NCBI GenBank assembly: GCA_039933635.1
Contig: JBDTNQ010000140.1
Location: 1 to 9,340 of the forward strand
DNA: 9,340 nt
Source: JBDTNQ01 sp039933635
Lineage (GTDB): Bacteria; Acidobacteriota; Vicinamibacteria; Vicinamibacterales; SCN-69-37
Direction: 5' to 3'
The notes under the pieces were generated by a model. The model had not been told where the DNA came from and did not search any database. It worked only from the letters and a program-made list of their open reading frames with translations. This document shows, piece by piece, positions 1 to 5,813 of the stretch (its first letter is position 1; each line of letters starts with the position of its first letter). Position numbers and translations under genes: made by a program.

Positions 1-653
1 TGCTCCTCACCGCCGTCGTCGGGTCGGGCATCGCCGGCGAGCGACTCGCCGGTGGAAATGTCGCGATCGCGCTGCTCGCCAATACGATCGCCACCGGCGC
101 AACGCTCGTGGCCCTGATTCTCACGTTCGGGCCGATTTCAGGCGCCCACTTCAATCCGGCCGTCACGCTCGCTGACGCGTCGCAGGGCGGCCTCCCCTGG
201 AGCGCCGTGCCAGGCTACATCGTCTCGCAGGTCGTCGGCGCCATCGCCGGTGTGGCCGCGGCGCACCTGATGTTCGGAGAAGAGCTCCTTCAGCGGTCGC
301 AGCACGTACGCGCTGGCGGATCGCAGATGTTCAGTGAACTGGTGGCGACCTTTGGACTCCTCGCCGTCATCTGGGGCACGTCGCGAAAGCGGCGAGACGC
401 GGTGCCCATGGCCGTCGGGCTGTACATCACCGGCGCGTACTGGTTCACGGCATCGACGTCCTTCGCCAATCCGGCCGTCACGGCCGCCCGAACACTGACG
501 GACACGTTTGCCGGCATCCGGCCGGCGGACGCTCCGGGTTTCATCGCCGCCGAGGTCGTCGGAGCGTGCCTCGCGACGCTGCTGTTTCGATGGCTCATTC
601 CGGCCCTGCCGCGGACCGCCGACCGCGTGGTCGTTCCGCACGGGAGTCCATGA
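1..653 (+). CDS. MIP-family channel (AqpS/aquaglyceroporin type), 5' end outside window
   Basis: This is a membrane channel of the major intrinsic protein (aquaporin) family. The reading frame is open from base 3, so the true start lies left of the window and 216 codons plus the stop are visible. Both family signatures are present: the first NPA box within HFNPAVTLA (NPA at 153-161) and the second within FANPAVTAARTL (NPA at 468-476), the latter followed by an arginine (codon 489-491) in the place of the selectivity-filter Arg. Hydrophobic stretches surround each box, as expected for the two half-helices and six membrane helices. The arsenate reductase 108 bp downstream on the same strand suggests the AqpS role known from Sinorhizobium, passive export of arsenite made by ArsC. 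That substrate is inferred from context; water or glycerol transport cannot be excluded from sequence alone. Confidence 0.9.
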   Translation, partial: LLTAVVGSGIAGERLAGGNVAIALLANTIATGATLVALILTFGPISGAHFNPAVTLADASQGGLPWSAVPGYIVSQVVGAIAGVAAAHLMFGEELLQRSQHVRAGGSQMFSELVATFGLLAVIWGTSRKRRDAVPMAVGLYITGAYWFTASTSFANPAVTAARTLTDTFAGIRPADAPGFIAAEVVGACLATLLFRWLIPALPRTADRVVVPHGSP

Positions 654-667
654 TTTGGCAGGGGCCC

Positions 668-754
668 ATGCGCGTGGCCATCGTCAGCGACATTAGCGAC
701 ATTCACGGCCACCTTCCAGCGCTTGAAGCCGCGCTGGCAGCCCGAGGAGGATGA
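668..754 (+). pseudogene. 5' relic of a calcineurin-like metallophosphoesterase gene
   Basis: An ATG at 668 opens 28 codons, MRVAIVSDISDIHGHLPALE followed by AALAARGG and a TGA at 752-754. The pattern MRVAIVSDIHGNLPALEA is the classic N-terminus of YfcE/calcineurin-like phosphoesterases, where the D-x-H pair binds the first metal ion. Here the SDI tripeptide is repeated because 9 bases (AGCGACATT) occur twice in tandem at 686-694 and 695-703. The remaining roughly 200 residues of the family, including the other metal ligands, are absent; arsC begins only 7 bases later. It is therefore read as a truncated, non-functional remnant rather than a small gene. Metallophosphoesterase genes do occur in some ars operons (recalled, not checked), so an originally intact channel-phosphoesterase-arsC operon is plausible. 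A short leader peptide serving translation coupling to arsC is the alternative. Confidence 0.7.
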
Positions 755-761
755 ACGAGTA

Positions 762-1307
762 ATGGTTCGAGCACCCATGACAGAGCCGTACAACGTCTTG
801 TTTCTCTGCACCGGCAACTCGGCCCGCAGCATCATGGGCGAGGCGCTCGCGAACCATTGGAGCCGAGGCCGGTTCCGAGGTTTCAGCGCCGGCAGTCATC
901 CAAAGGGCGACGTCCATCCGATGGCTCTTCAGGTGCTCAGTAGGCACCACCTGCCGACGGACCATCTCCGAAGCAAGAGCTGGGGCGAATTCGCCGCGCC
1001 CGGCGCACCGCATCTACACTTCGTGTTCACCGTCTGCGATCGCGCCGCGAAGGAAGTCTGTCCGCTGTGGCCAGGCCAGCCCATGACCGCGCACTGGGGC
1101 ATCGAAGACCCGGCGGCGGTCGAGGGCACCACCGAACAGCAGGAGCGAGCCTTCGACAAGGCCTTCCGTGAACTCGACGCGCGAATCAAAATCTTCATGA
1201 GCCTGCGGCTCGACACGCTGGACAAGATGGCCCTTCAGAAGCAGCTCGACGCGATTGGCAAGACGCTCGCTGATCGCGGGGAGCTGGAACGTTTTGAAGG
1301 GCGGTGA
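762..1307 (+). CDS. arsC: thioredoxin-type arsenate reductase ArsC (low-molecular-weight phosphatase fold)
   Basis: A cytoplasmic arsenate reductase that converts arsenate to arsenite with electrons from thioredoxin. The chosen ATG at 762 gives 181 residues and has a GAGGAGG ribosome site at 744-750; an ATG at 777 and a TTG at 723 are also in frame, but the motif starts after all of them. The phosphatase loop C-T-G-N-S-A-R-S (Cys16 to Ser23) is the CX5R nucleophile site. Cys92 and Cys100, in FTVCDRAAKEVCPLWPG, match the two resolving cysteines of the Staphylococcus aureus pI258-type enzyme, and HWGIEDPA (111-118) carries the conserved Asp. All three redox cysteines are present, so the enzyme looks intact. 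The upstream MIP channel would release the arsenite product. No arsR, arsB or acr3 is seen in the window. Confidence 0.93.
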   Translation: MVRAPMTEPYNVLFLCTGNSARSIMGEALANHWSRGRFRGFSAGSHPKGDVHPMALQVLSRHHLPTDHLRSKSWGEFAAPGAPHLHFVFTVCDRAAKEVCPLWPGQPMTAHWGIEDPAAVEGTTEQQERAFDKAFRELDARIKIFMSLRLDTLDKMALQKQLDAIGKTLADRGELERFEGR

Positions 1308-1317
1308 TCGCCACCGC
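1301..1317 (+). terminator. possible hairpin overlapping the arsC stop
   Basis: GCGGTG (1301-1306), a 5-base loop and CACCGC (1312-1317) form a perfect 6-bp stem that includes the arsC TGA (1305-1307). No T-run follows, so it is not a standard intrinsic terminator; it could slow 3' decay or aid Rho-dependent ending. Low confidence. Confidence 0.3.
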
Positions 1318-1330
1318 GAGTCAGGTGCAA

Positions 1331-1445
1331 GACCGATATCCTTTCAAGACCTCCTGCCGGTTACCGGCCGGAATCAGAAGGTCATCGAGCCTACCGGCCG
1401 CATCCAGGATGCTTCAGCTTCCGCTGGACGACGCGCCACAGGTCG
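1331..1445 (-). pseudogene. decayed fragment of a higB toxin gene
   Basis: These 115 bases align with 5876-5989, the middle of the intact higB in this window, with about 12 differences (roughly 90% identity by eye). The match corresponds to residues ~27-64 of the 96-residue toxin. Read on the minus strand, one frame gives HDLWRVVQRKLK and then loses homology; the next frame gives DAAGRLDDLLIPAGNRQEVL followed by KGYRS. The frame change is caused by one extra base near 1408-1410 (GATGC here, CAGC in the intact copy). The N-terminal part and the C-terminal VNDQ...DYH part are missing, so no functional toxin can be made. No higA remnant is adjacent. The fragment fills most of the gap between the convergent arsC and lysR genes. 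Confidence 0.85.
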
Positions 1446-1475
1446 TGATCCCACCAAAGGCTTGACGGATTCCCG

Positions 1476-2381
1476 CTAGGACCGGCGGATTGGATCCGCC
1501 GCGGTCTTGCGCACGCATTCGCGCAACCAGGCGTGCACCGGATCCGCATGCATGCGCGGATGCCAGAGCATCGACACCATGATCGACGGCAGCTTGAACG
1601 GCAGGACGAAGGTGACCATGCGGGCACGTAGGGCCGCCGTGTGCTGCTCGGGGACCGTCGCCACCAGATCTGAGCCGCGTGCCACCGCTATCGCGGTCGC
1701 GAATCCGCTGACAGTCGTCATCACGTTGCGCTCGAATCCGAGCGTGGCGAGCGCCTCCTCAACCCACCCCTGGTCGACCGTCTGGCGCGAGATGCCAATA
1801 TGCGCGGCCGCGGCGTAGCTGGCCGCGGTCACACGCCCCTTGCGAAGCCTGTGGCCCGCACGCACGACGCCGACCATCCGATCGGCGAATAGCGGCAACT
1901 GCCGCAGCTCCGGGCTGGTGGTCTCACCGACCACGCCAGTTTCCAGGTCGACACTGCCGTCTCTCAGGCCCGCGGCATCCCTCGTTTGCCTCGCCACGAA
2001 TCGCAGGCGAACTCCGGGCGCGTCTTTTATGACGCACCTGACCAAGTCGGGACCGTACGTCTCGACGAACCCTTCGCTCGTTCTGAGCGTGAAGGTTCGG
2101 ACAATGCGGCGTAGGTCGGGTGCCTTGGTAGGCAGCAGGACGGCCTGCGCTTCTTGAATCAGCCGGTCGACGCGGTCGCGAATCTCGGTCGCGCGCGGCG
2201 TCGGTACGAGCTTTCGACCCGCCTTGACGAGAATTGGATCGCCCACCGTTTCGCGCACCCGCGCCAACGCCCGGCTCATCGCCGACGGACTCAGGTGCAG
2301 GCGCTGCGCCGCGCGGACGACGCTGTTCTCAATCAGGACCGCATTGAGAACGAAGAGCTGGTTCAGGTCAGGGGTCGGCAT
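1476..2381 (-). CDS. LysR-type transcriptional regulator
   Basis: A DNA-binding regulator of the LysR family, 301 residues from the ATG at 2381, the usual family length. An N-terminal winged helix-turn-helix covers about residues 6-65: LNQLFVLNAVLIENSVVRAA is followed by QRLHLSPSAMSRALARVRE and then GDPILVKAGRKLVPTPRA, all typical of the NodD/NahR-like branch. Residues ~90-295 form the periplasmic-binding-protein-like effector domain. The frame is open further upstream to 2504, but MPTPDLNQL fits the family start and the extension has no LysR similarity. No clear Shine-Dalgarno precedes 2381. The gene is divergent from the outer-membrane protein gene at 2530, the usual arrangement of a LysR regulator with its target, so it probably controls the 2530-5256 cluster. 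The effector cannot be told from sequence. Confidence 0.93.
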   Translation of the reverse strand: MPTPDLNQLFVLNAVLIENSVVRAAQRLHLSPSAMSRALARVRETVGDPILVKAGRKLVPTPRATEIRDRVDRLIQEAQAVLLPTKAPDLRRIVRTFTLRTSEGFVETYGPDLVRCVIKDAPGVRLRFVARQTRDAAGLRDGSVDLETGVVGETTSPELRQLPLFADRMVGVVRAGHRLRKGRVTAASYAAAAHIGISRQTVDQGWVEEALATLGFERNVMTTVSGFATAIAVARGSDLVATVPEQHTAALRARMVTFVLPFKLPSIMVSMLWHPRMHADPVHAWLRECVRKTAADPIRRS

Positions 2382-2417
2382 GCGCGACGATGGCACGCGT
2401 CGATGACTGGCGTCAAA

Positions 2418-2434
2418 TGCACGTCTCAAGTGCA
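2418..2434. promoter_or_regulatory. candidate LysR operator (TGCAC-N7-GTGCA)
   Basis: A perfect inverted repeat, TGCAC (2418-2422) and GTGCA (2430-2434) with a 7-base spacer, lies in the 148-bp gap between lysR and the divergent outer-membrane protein gene. The CAC-N7-GTG core has the size and spacing of LysR boxes (T-N11-A class), although the diagnostic inner T/A pair is C/G here. The location is what a LysR regulator would use; the assignment is inference. No convincing -35/-10 pair with correct spacing was found on either strand of this gap. Confidence 0.4.
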
Positions 2435-2529
2435 AACGTTGCGTCTTCCGCCATTCCAAAACGGCCGCTACGCTGACTCCCATGTTCGCGGTTGTTGACA
2501 CCACTCACCCACAACGAAAGGAACTCGCC

Positions 2530-3117
2530 ATGTTGAAGCCAATTACCACCGCCGCTCTCGCTCTCACCAGCCTGATGACCATTGTCGGGCTTGCGCACGC
2601 TCAGTCATCGGTTGCCACCAAGCCGGGCCTCGAACTGCTCGTACCCTCGGGCACCGTCGGTCCCACCGGGAAGGAAGACCACGTGAAGCGCGCCAAACTG
2701 ACAGCGGTCCAGCTCTCCTACGGGCTGCGTCCGGATCTGGTGCTCACCTCGACGGTCGGCTGGGCGCGCGCGACTCCGCTCGGCCTCGGCCCTCGGGCGA
2801 AGCTCGACCTGTTCACCTATGACGCCGGCGTTGAGTACCGCCTGCCGCGCCGGAGTGGCGATCGCCGCATCAACTTCAAGCCCTTCACCGGCGTGGGCAT
2901 CGGCGCGCGCACCCACAACTACCGCAACGCTGATGTCGCCACGACGCACAACACAGCGATGTATGCCAGCGTCGGTGGCGAGCTGGGTCTCTCTCGGGTG
3001 CGGGTGCGGCTCGAAGTGCGTGACTACCTGACGTGGGTGATCCCGTTCGGAACCTCGGGCACCACGCGCCGAAGCGACGTCGCGGTGCTCGCCGGTCTGC
3101 GGCTTGCCCTGCGGTGA
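2530..3117 (+). CDS. small outer-membrane beta-barrel protein with signal peptide
   Basis: A 195-residue secreted protein. The ATG at 2530 follows AAAGGAA (2517-2523); an in-frame ATG at 2482 would put 16 extra residues before the signal peptide. Residues 1-24 are a Sec signal: MLKP, a hydrophobic core, and AHA before QSS as the likely signal peptidase I site. The mature part has alternating hydrophobic/polar strands (AVQLSYGLRPDLVLTSTVG, YDAGVEYRLPRR, FKPFTGVGIGART, YASVGGELGLSRVRVRLEVR, AVLAGLRLALR), the pattern of a small eight-stranded OmpA/OmpW-like barrel ending at the C-terminus. No peptidoglycan-binding domain is present. It is first in a cluster with a DUF2306 protein (35 bp downstream) and divergent from lysR, so it is a likely LysR target. 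The function, pore or structural, is not known. Confidence 0.8.
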   Translation: MLKPITTAALALTSLMTIVGLAHAQSSVATKPGLELLVPSGTVGPTGKEDHVKRAKLTAVQLSYGLRPDLVLTSTVGWARATPLGLGPRAKLDLFTYDAGVEYRLPRRSGDRRINFKPFTGVGIGARTHNYRNADVATTHNTAMYASVGGELGLSRVRVRLEVRDYLTWVIPFGTSGTTRRSDVAVLAGLRLALR

Positions 3118-3152
3118 TCGCGATGACTCGCATCACTCTCACGAGGGGCACC

Positions 3153-3821
3153 ATGCAGACCAAACGCGCCCTGCTCATCCCCGCGTCGCTGCTCGCTCTC
3201 GGCATCGTCCCGGTCGTCGCTGGCCTCGTCCGCCTGGCCGGTCTCATGACCGGCCAGGCGTCTGCCGACGATGCGCGGTTCTTCGAACACCCTCTGCCGG
3301 TCACGCTCCACATCGTGGCGGTGATCCCGTACTCGTTGCTTGGCGCCCTGCAGTTTGCGCCGGCGCTGCGGCGGCGCGGCTGGCATCGCGCGATCGGGAT
3401 GCCGCTCGTGCCGCTCGGCCTGATCGCCGCGCTGACCGGACTCTGGATGACGCAGTTCTACCCGTGGCCGAAGGGTGATGGTCAAGCGGTCTACGTGATG
3501 CGGTTGATCGTTGGGGCGGCGATGACCTTCTCGATCGTGCGTGGGGCTGCGTCACTTTGGCATCACGAGTACGTCACGCACGGGGCGTGGATGCTCCGCG
3601 GTTACGCGCTCGGCATGGGCGCCGGCACCCAAGTACTCACCCATCTGCCGTGGTTCGTCTTCGTCGGCGGCACACCTAGTGAGGCCAGCCGCGCCGTCAT
3701 GATGGGACTGGCGTGGATCATCAACGCCATCGTCGCGGAGTACGTGATCCGCACGCGCCTAGCCCGGCCCATCAACGTCAGGCCGAGTCAGCCACGTCCT
3801 GTGCTGGTCTCGAACATCTAA
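3153..3821 (+). CDS. DUF2306 multi-pass membrane protein
   Basis: A 222-residue inner-membrane protein resembling the DUF2306 family. The ATG at 3153 is chosen for GAGGGG (3143-3148); an ATG at 3123 has no ribosome site. About six hydrophobic helices are visible: residues 7-30, 49-70, 80-99, 113-134, 150-171 and 181-199. The family-like features are H53 with the helix TLHIVAVIPYSLLGALQFAP, followed by a basic loop ALRRRGWHRAIG, then H137/H138/H143 and H164 near helix ends. The histidines could bind a haem or metal, but this is speculation, since the biochemical role of the family is unknown to me. It lies 35 bp after the outer-membrane protein gene and 12 bp before the methyltransferase gene, so the three are probably co-transcribed. 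Confidence 0.8.
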   Translation: MQTKRALLIPASLLALGIVPVVAGLVRLAGLMTGQASADDARFFEHPLPVTLHIVAVIPYSLLGALQFAPALRRRGWHRAIGMPLVPLGLIAALTGLWMTQFYPWPKGDGQAVYVMRLIVGAAMTFSIVRGAASLWHHEYVTHGAWMLRGYALGMGAGTQVLTHLPWFVFVGGTPSEASRAVMMGLAWIINAIVAEYVIRTRLARPINVRPSQPRPVLVSNI

Positions 3822-3833
3822 GGAGCAGTACCC

Positions 3834-4679
3834 ATGACCAGGGAACCGATCGCGGACTGGGCTGCCGCGCGCAGCGACAAGTGGCGTCGCCAGCTCGCCG
3901 GGCTGGAGGCGATGCTGGCGCCCATCGACGAGCCGCTCATCAAGACACTGGCTCTCACCGCACCGGTCCGCATTGCGGACGTCGGCTGTGGCGGTGGGGC
4001 GACGACCATGGAGGTGTGGCGTCAGGCGTCCGCGGGCAGCGTCGCGCACGGGCTTGATCTGTCACCGGCGCTGATCGAGGTCGCACGACGACGGTATAGC
4101 GCACACCATGCATCGGTCGCGTTCGAGGTCGCCGACATGGGCACGATGGCACCGCCGGAGCCGTCCTACGACCGTTTGATCTCCCGACTGGGCGTCATGT
4201 TCTTCAACGATCCGCCGACTGCATTCGCGAATCTGCGGCGCTGGCTCGTACCGGGTGGTCGCTTCGCGTTTGCGGTGTGGGGACCGGTCGTGGACAACGA
4301 GTGGATGACCGCCACACGAGCAGCTGTTGCTGAAGCGATCGACCTCGCACCGATCGAGCCGTCAGCGCCAGGTCCGTTCCGATACGGAGATGTCGTTCCG
4401 CTCGTGTCGCTGCTCGTGCGGGCCGGGTTCGTCGACGTGACGGTGACCGACTATCGAGAGGCGCTTCCGATCGGCGACCGGCTGCCGGCGGCCGACGCGG
4501 CGCAGTTTGCGCTCGCCTCGTTCGCTTCATTCGCGGAACTCCTGTCACATGCTGGAGGCGACGCGCCGAGCAGGGCGCGCCGCGCCTTGGCGACGCGGTT
4601 CACTCCGTATGAGCAGGAGGGCGCCGTCCTGATGCCTGCCCGCGTCCACATCATTGCGGGACGAGCCGGCGCACCCTGA
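3834..4679 (+). CDS. class I SAM-dependent methyltransferase
   Basis: A 281-residue cytoplasmic methyltransferase, with its start at 3834 backed by AGGAG (3821-3825) overlapping the preceding stop. The Rossmann-like SAM-binding motif I is IADVGCGGGATT (47-58); the acidic residue after the second strand is D75 in GLDLSPALIEVARRR; the motif II/III region is FEVADMGTM and YDRLISRLGVMFFNDP, followed by the post-motif LRRWLVPGGRFAFAVWGPV. The order and spacing match the Methyltransf_25/11 group of small-molecule methyltransferases. An N-terminal stretch (1-45) with WAAARSDKWRRQLAGLEAML probably forms a lid. The C-terminal third is variable and would set the substrate, which cannot be predicted. 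It is tightly linked to the DUF2306 gene (12 bp). Confidence 0.9.
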   Translation: MTREPIADWAAARSDKWRRQLAGLEAMLAPIDEPLIKTLALTAPVRIADVGCGGGATTMEVWRQASAGSVAHGLDLSPALIEVARRRYSAHHASVAFEVADMGTMAPPEPSYDRLISRLGVMFFNDPPTAFANLRRWLVPGGRFAFAVWGPVVDNEWMTATRAAVAEAIDLAPIEPSAPGPFRYGDVVPLVSLLVRAGFVDVTVTDYREALPIGDRLPAADAAQFALASFASFAELLSHAGGDAPSRARRALATRFTPYEQEGAVLMPARVHIIAGRAGAP

Positions 4680-4688
4680 ATCAGGGTG
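4672..4688. repeat. 17-bp perfect palindrome overlapping the methyltransferase stop
   Basis: CACCCTGA (4672-4679), one central A, then TCAGGGTG (4681-4688). In RNA it would fold as a 6-bp stem, CACCCT/AGGGTG, with a 5-base loop holding the TGA stop. No U-run follows. A second weaker hairpin, TGGGG (4695-4699) with CCCCA (4715-4719), lies a few bases on. The pair could attenuate readthrough into the DUF2938 gene or be a protein-binding site. Confidence 0.4.
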
Positions 4689-4749
4689 AGCCGATGGGGA
4701 GCCGCTACGAGTTCCCCCAGAATCACGCGACAAGGGAGGCTATGAGAAC

Positions 4750-5256
4750 ATGAGCGAGGCCATCGAATTCGCTTTGCGCGCAGTCTTGATCGGTGCTGGC
4801 GCCACCATGGTGATGGACCTATGGGCTGTCGGGCTGAGGCAGTTTGGAGTGCCGTCGTTGAATCTCGCGTTCCTGGGGCGCTGGATCGGTCACCTTCGCC
4901 ACGGGCACTGGAGGCACGCCAGCATCGCAAGCGCGACGCCTGTCCGAGGAGAATCGCGGATCGGATGGTGTGCGCACTACGCGATCGGCATCACCTTTTC
5001 GGCGCTCTTGCTGTGGACGAATGGTTTGGGGTGGGCGCGATCGCCGTCCTTGCTCCCCGCGCTGTTCATGGGGATCGTTACGGTAGCGGCGCCATTGTTC
5101 ATCTTGCAACCGGGGATGGGAGCCGGGATCGCATCCAGGAAGACGCCAACGCCGGTCTTCAATCGCATGAAGAGCCTGGTCACGCACGCGGTCTTCGGCC
5201 TCGGCATGTACCTCGCCGCGCTCGCAACGGCTTTGCTCGTTCCCTTCGGAAGATGA
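4750..5256 (+). CDS. DUF2938 membrane protein
   Basis: A 168-residue inner-membrane protein matching the DUF2938 pattern. The start at 4750 has a strong AGGGAGG (4733-4739) 10 bases upstream. Recognisable segments are GATMVMDLWAVGLRQFGVPS (residues 17-36), FLGRWIGHLRHG (41-52), GWCAHYAIGITF (72-83) and LQPGMGAGIASRKTPTP (119-135), the last ending in NRMKSLVTHAVFGLGMYL (138-154). About four helices are expected: 7-29, 76-92, 101-119 and 143-165. Conserved histidines and the PGMGAGIA loop suggest an active or binding site, but the family has no function I know. It is 70 bp behind the methyltransferase gene, with two short hairpins in between, so it may be read at a lower level or from its own promoter. 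Confidence 0.85.
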   Translation: MSEAIEFALRAVLIGAGATMVMDLWAVGLRQFGVPSLNLAFLGRWIGHLRHGHWRHASIASATPVRGESRIGWCAHYAIGITFSALLLWTNGLGWARSPSLLPALFMGIVTVAAPLFILQPGMGAGIASRKTPTPVFNRMKSLVTHAVFGLGMYLAALATALLVPFGR

Positions 5257-5501
5257 GTAGCACCACTCCACGATTCGCCGCATGAATGACCGACCCACAA
5301 CCGCAGCCGGTTCAGGCGATCGCACGGCCAGTCTGCAAGTTATTGATTGGCAATACTTTGGATTGGCGGAGAGGGTGGGATTCGTTCCCGACGATCTCGC
5401 TCCTATCAACAGTTTACGGGCGATCGGAACCGCCAGAAATCGTCAAATCCACTAGAAACCCGAGTAGCCGGTACAAATTAGGTACAGCGCAGATCGCCGG
5501 T
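5257..5501. other. gene-free junction region with tRNA-Ser scar
   Basis: A 245-bp gap between the DUF2938 stop and the higA stop, locally lower in GC than the surroundings around 5335-5480. It has no credible gene; a plus-strand open frame runs through it into the antisense of higA but lacks protein-like character. It holds the tRNA-Ser 3' fragment described separately, and the heptamer GATTGGC twice, at 5345-5351 and 5361-5367, directly beside the fragment. Such a composition is typical of an old integration boundary. Confidence 0.5.
5364..5384 (-). other. tRNA-Ser 3'-end fragment, probable attachment-site scar
   Basis: On the minus strand these 21 bases read CGAAT-CCCAC-CCTCTCC-G-CCA: the end of the T-loop, the 3' T-stem, the 3' acceptor strand, discriminator G73 and the CCA tail of a common bacterial tRNA-Ser (its 5' partner would be GGAGAGG). 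The bases beyond 5384 diverge within the T-loop (AA then GGG with mismatched neighbours), and no anticodon, D-arm or variable arm can be found up to 5470. Tyrosine-recombinase elements commonly integrate at tRNA 3' ends and leave precisely such a short copy at the far border. By geometry the intact tRNA-Ser would lie to the right of this site, on the minus strand. The match is to a consensus recalled from memory. Confidence 0.65.
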
Positions 5502-5813
5502 TCAGGATGCCCTCCGCGCGGCGCGTTGCATCGCCTGATGCAGATCCCAGTCTGCCTGCAGGCGCATCCACAACTGCGGAGAGGTCTTCAGGAACTTCGC
5601 CAGCCGCAGCGCCGTGTCGGCCGTGATGCCACGCTTGCCGAGCACGAGTTCGTTCAGCCGGTTCAGAGATACGCCCAGCTTCTGCGCCGCCTCCACCTGT
5701 CCCACACCCAACGGCTTCAGGTACTCCTCGAGGAGCATCTCGCCCGGGTGGATCGCCGGGCCGAGCCATTTCTCATCTCTAATGATAGTCCTCGACGGAG
5801 ACTTCGTAGGCAT
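5502..5813 (-). CDS. higA: HigA-family antitoxin
   Basis: A 103-residue antitoxin with an XRE/Cro-type helix-turn-helix. The start at 5813 has GGGAGAG (5819-5825) five bases upstream. The hallmark IHPGEMLLEEYLKPLGVGQV (21-40) is followed by the HTH EAAQKLGVSLNRLNELVLGK (41-60) and RGITADTALRLAKFLKTSPQ (61-80), then LWMRLQADWDL, all diagnostic of the HigA addiction-module family. It would bind and neutralise HigB and repress the shared promoter. The 20-residue N-terminal lead before IHPGE is longer than in many HigA proteins and is encoded over the end of higB: the two genes overlap by 35 bp in different frames, so translation is probably coupled. The gene order toxin-then-antitoxin is the usual higBA order. 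Confidence 0.95.
   Translation of the reverse strand: MPTKSPSRTIIRDEKWLGPAIHPGEMLLEEYLKPLGVGQVEAAQKLGVSLNRLNELVLGKRGITADTALRLAKFLKTSPQLWMRLQADWDLHQAMQRAARRAS

Noticed and set aside
2495..2500. Perfect TTGACA as the -35 box of the outer-membrane protein gene
   Set aside because: A -10 box at normal spacing would fall at about 2518-2523, within the AAAGGAA ribosome site, and no TATAAT-like sequence is there.
5385..5470. A complete tRNA-Ser on the minus strand extending from the 3' fragment
   Set aside because: The reverse complement of this stretch has no D-arm, anticodon arm or GGAGAGG 5' acceptor strand; only the last 21 bases match.
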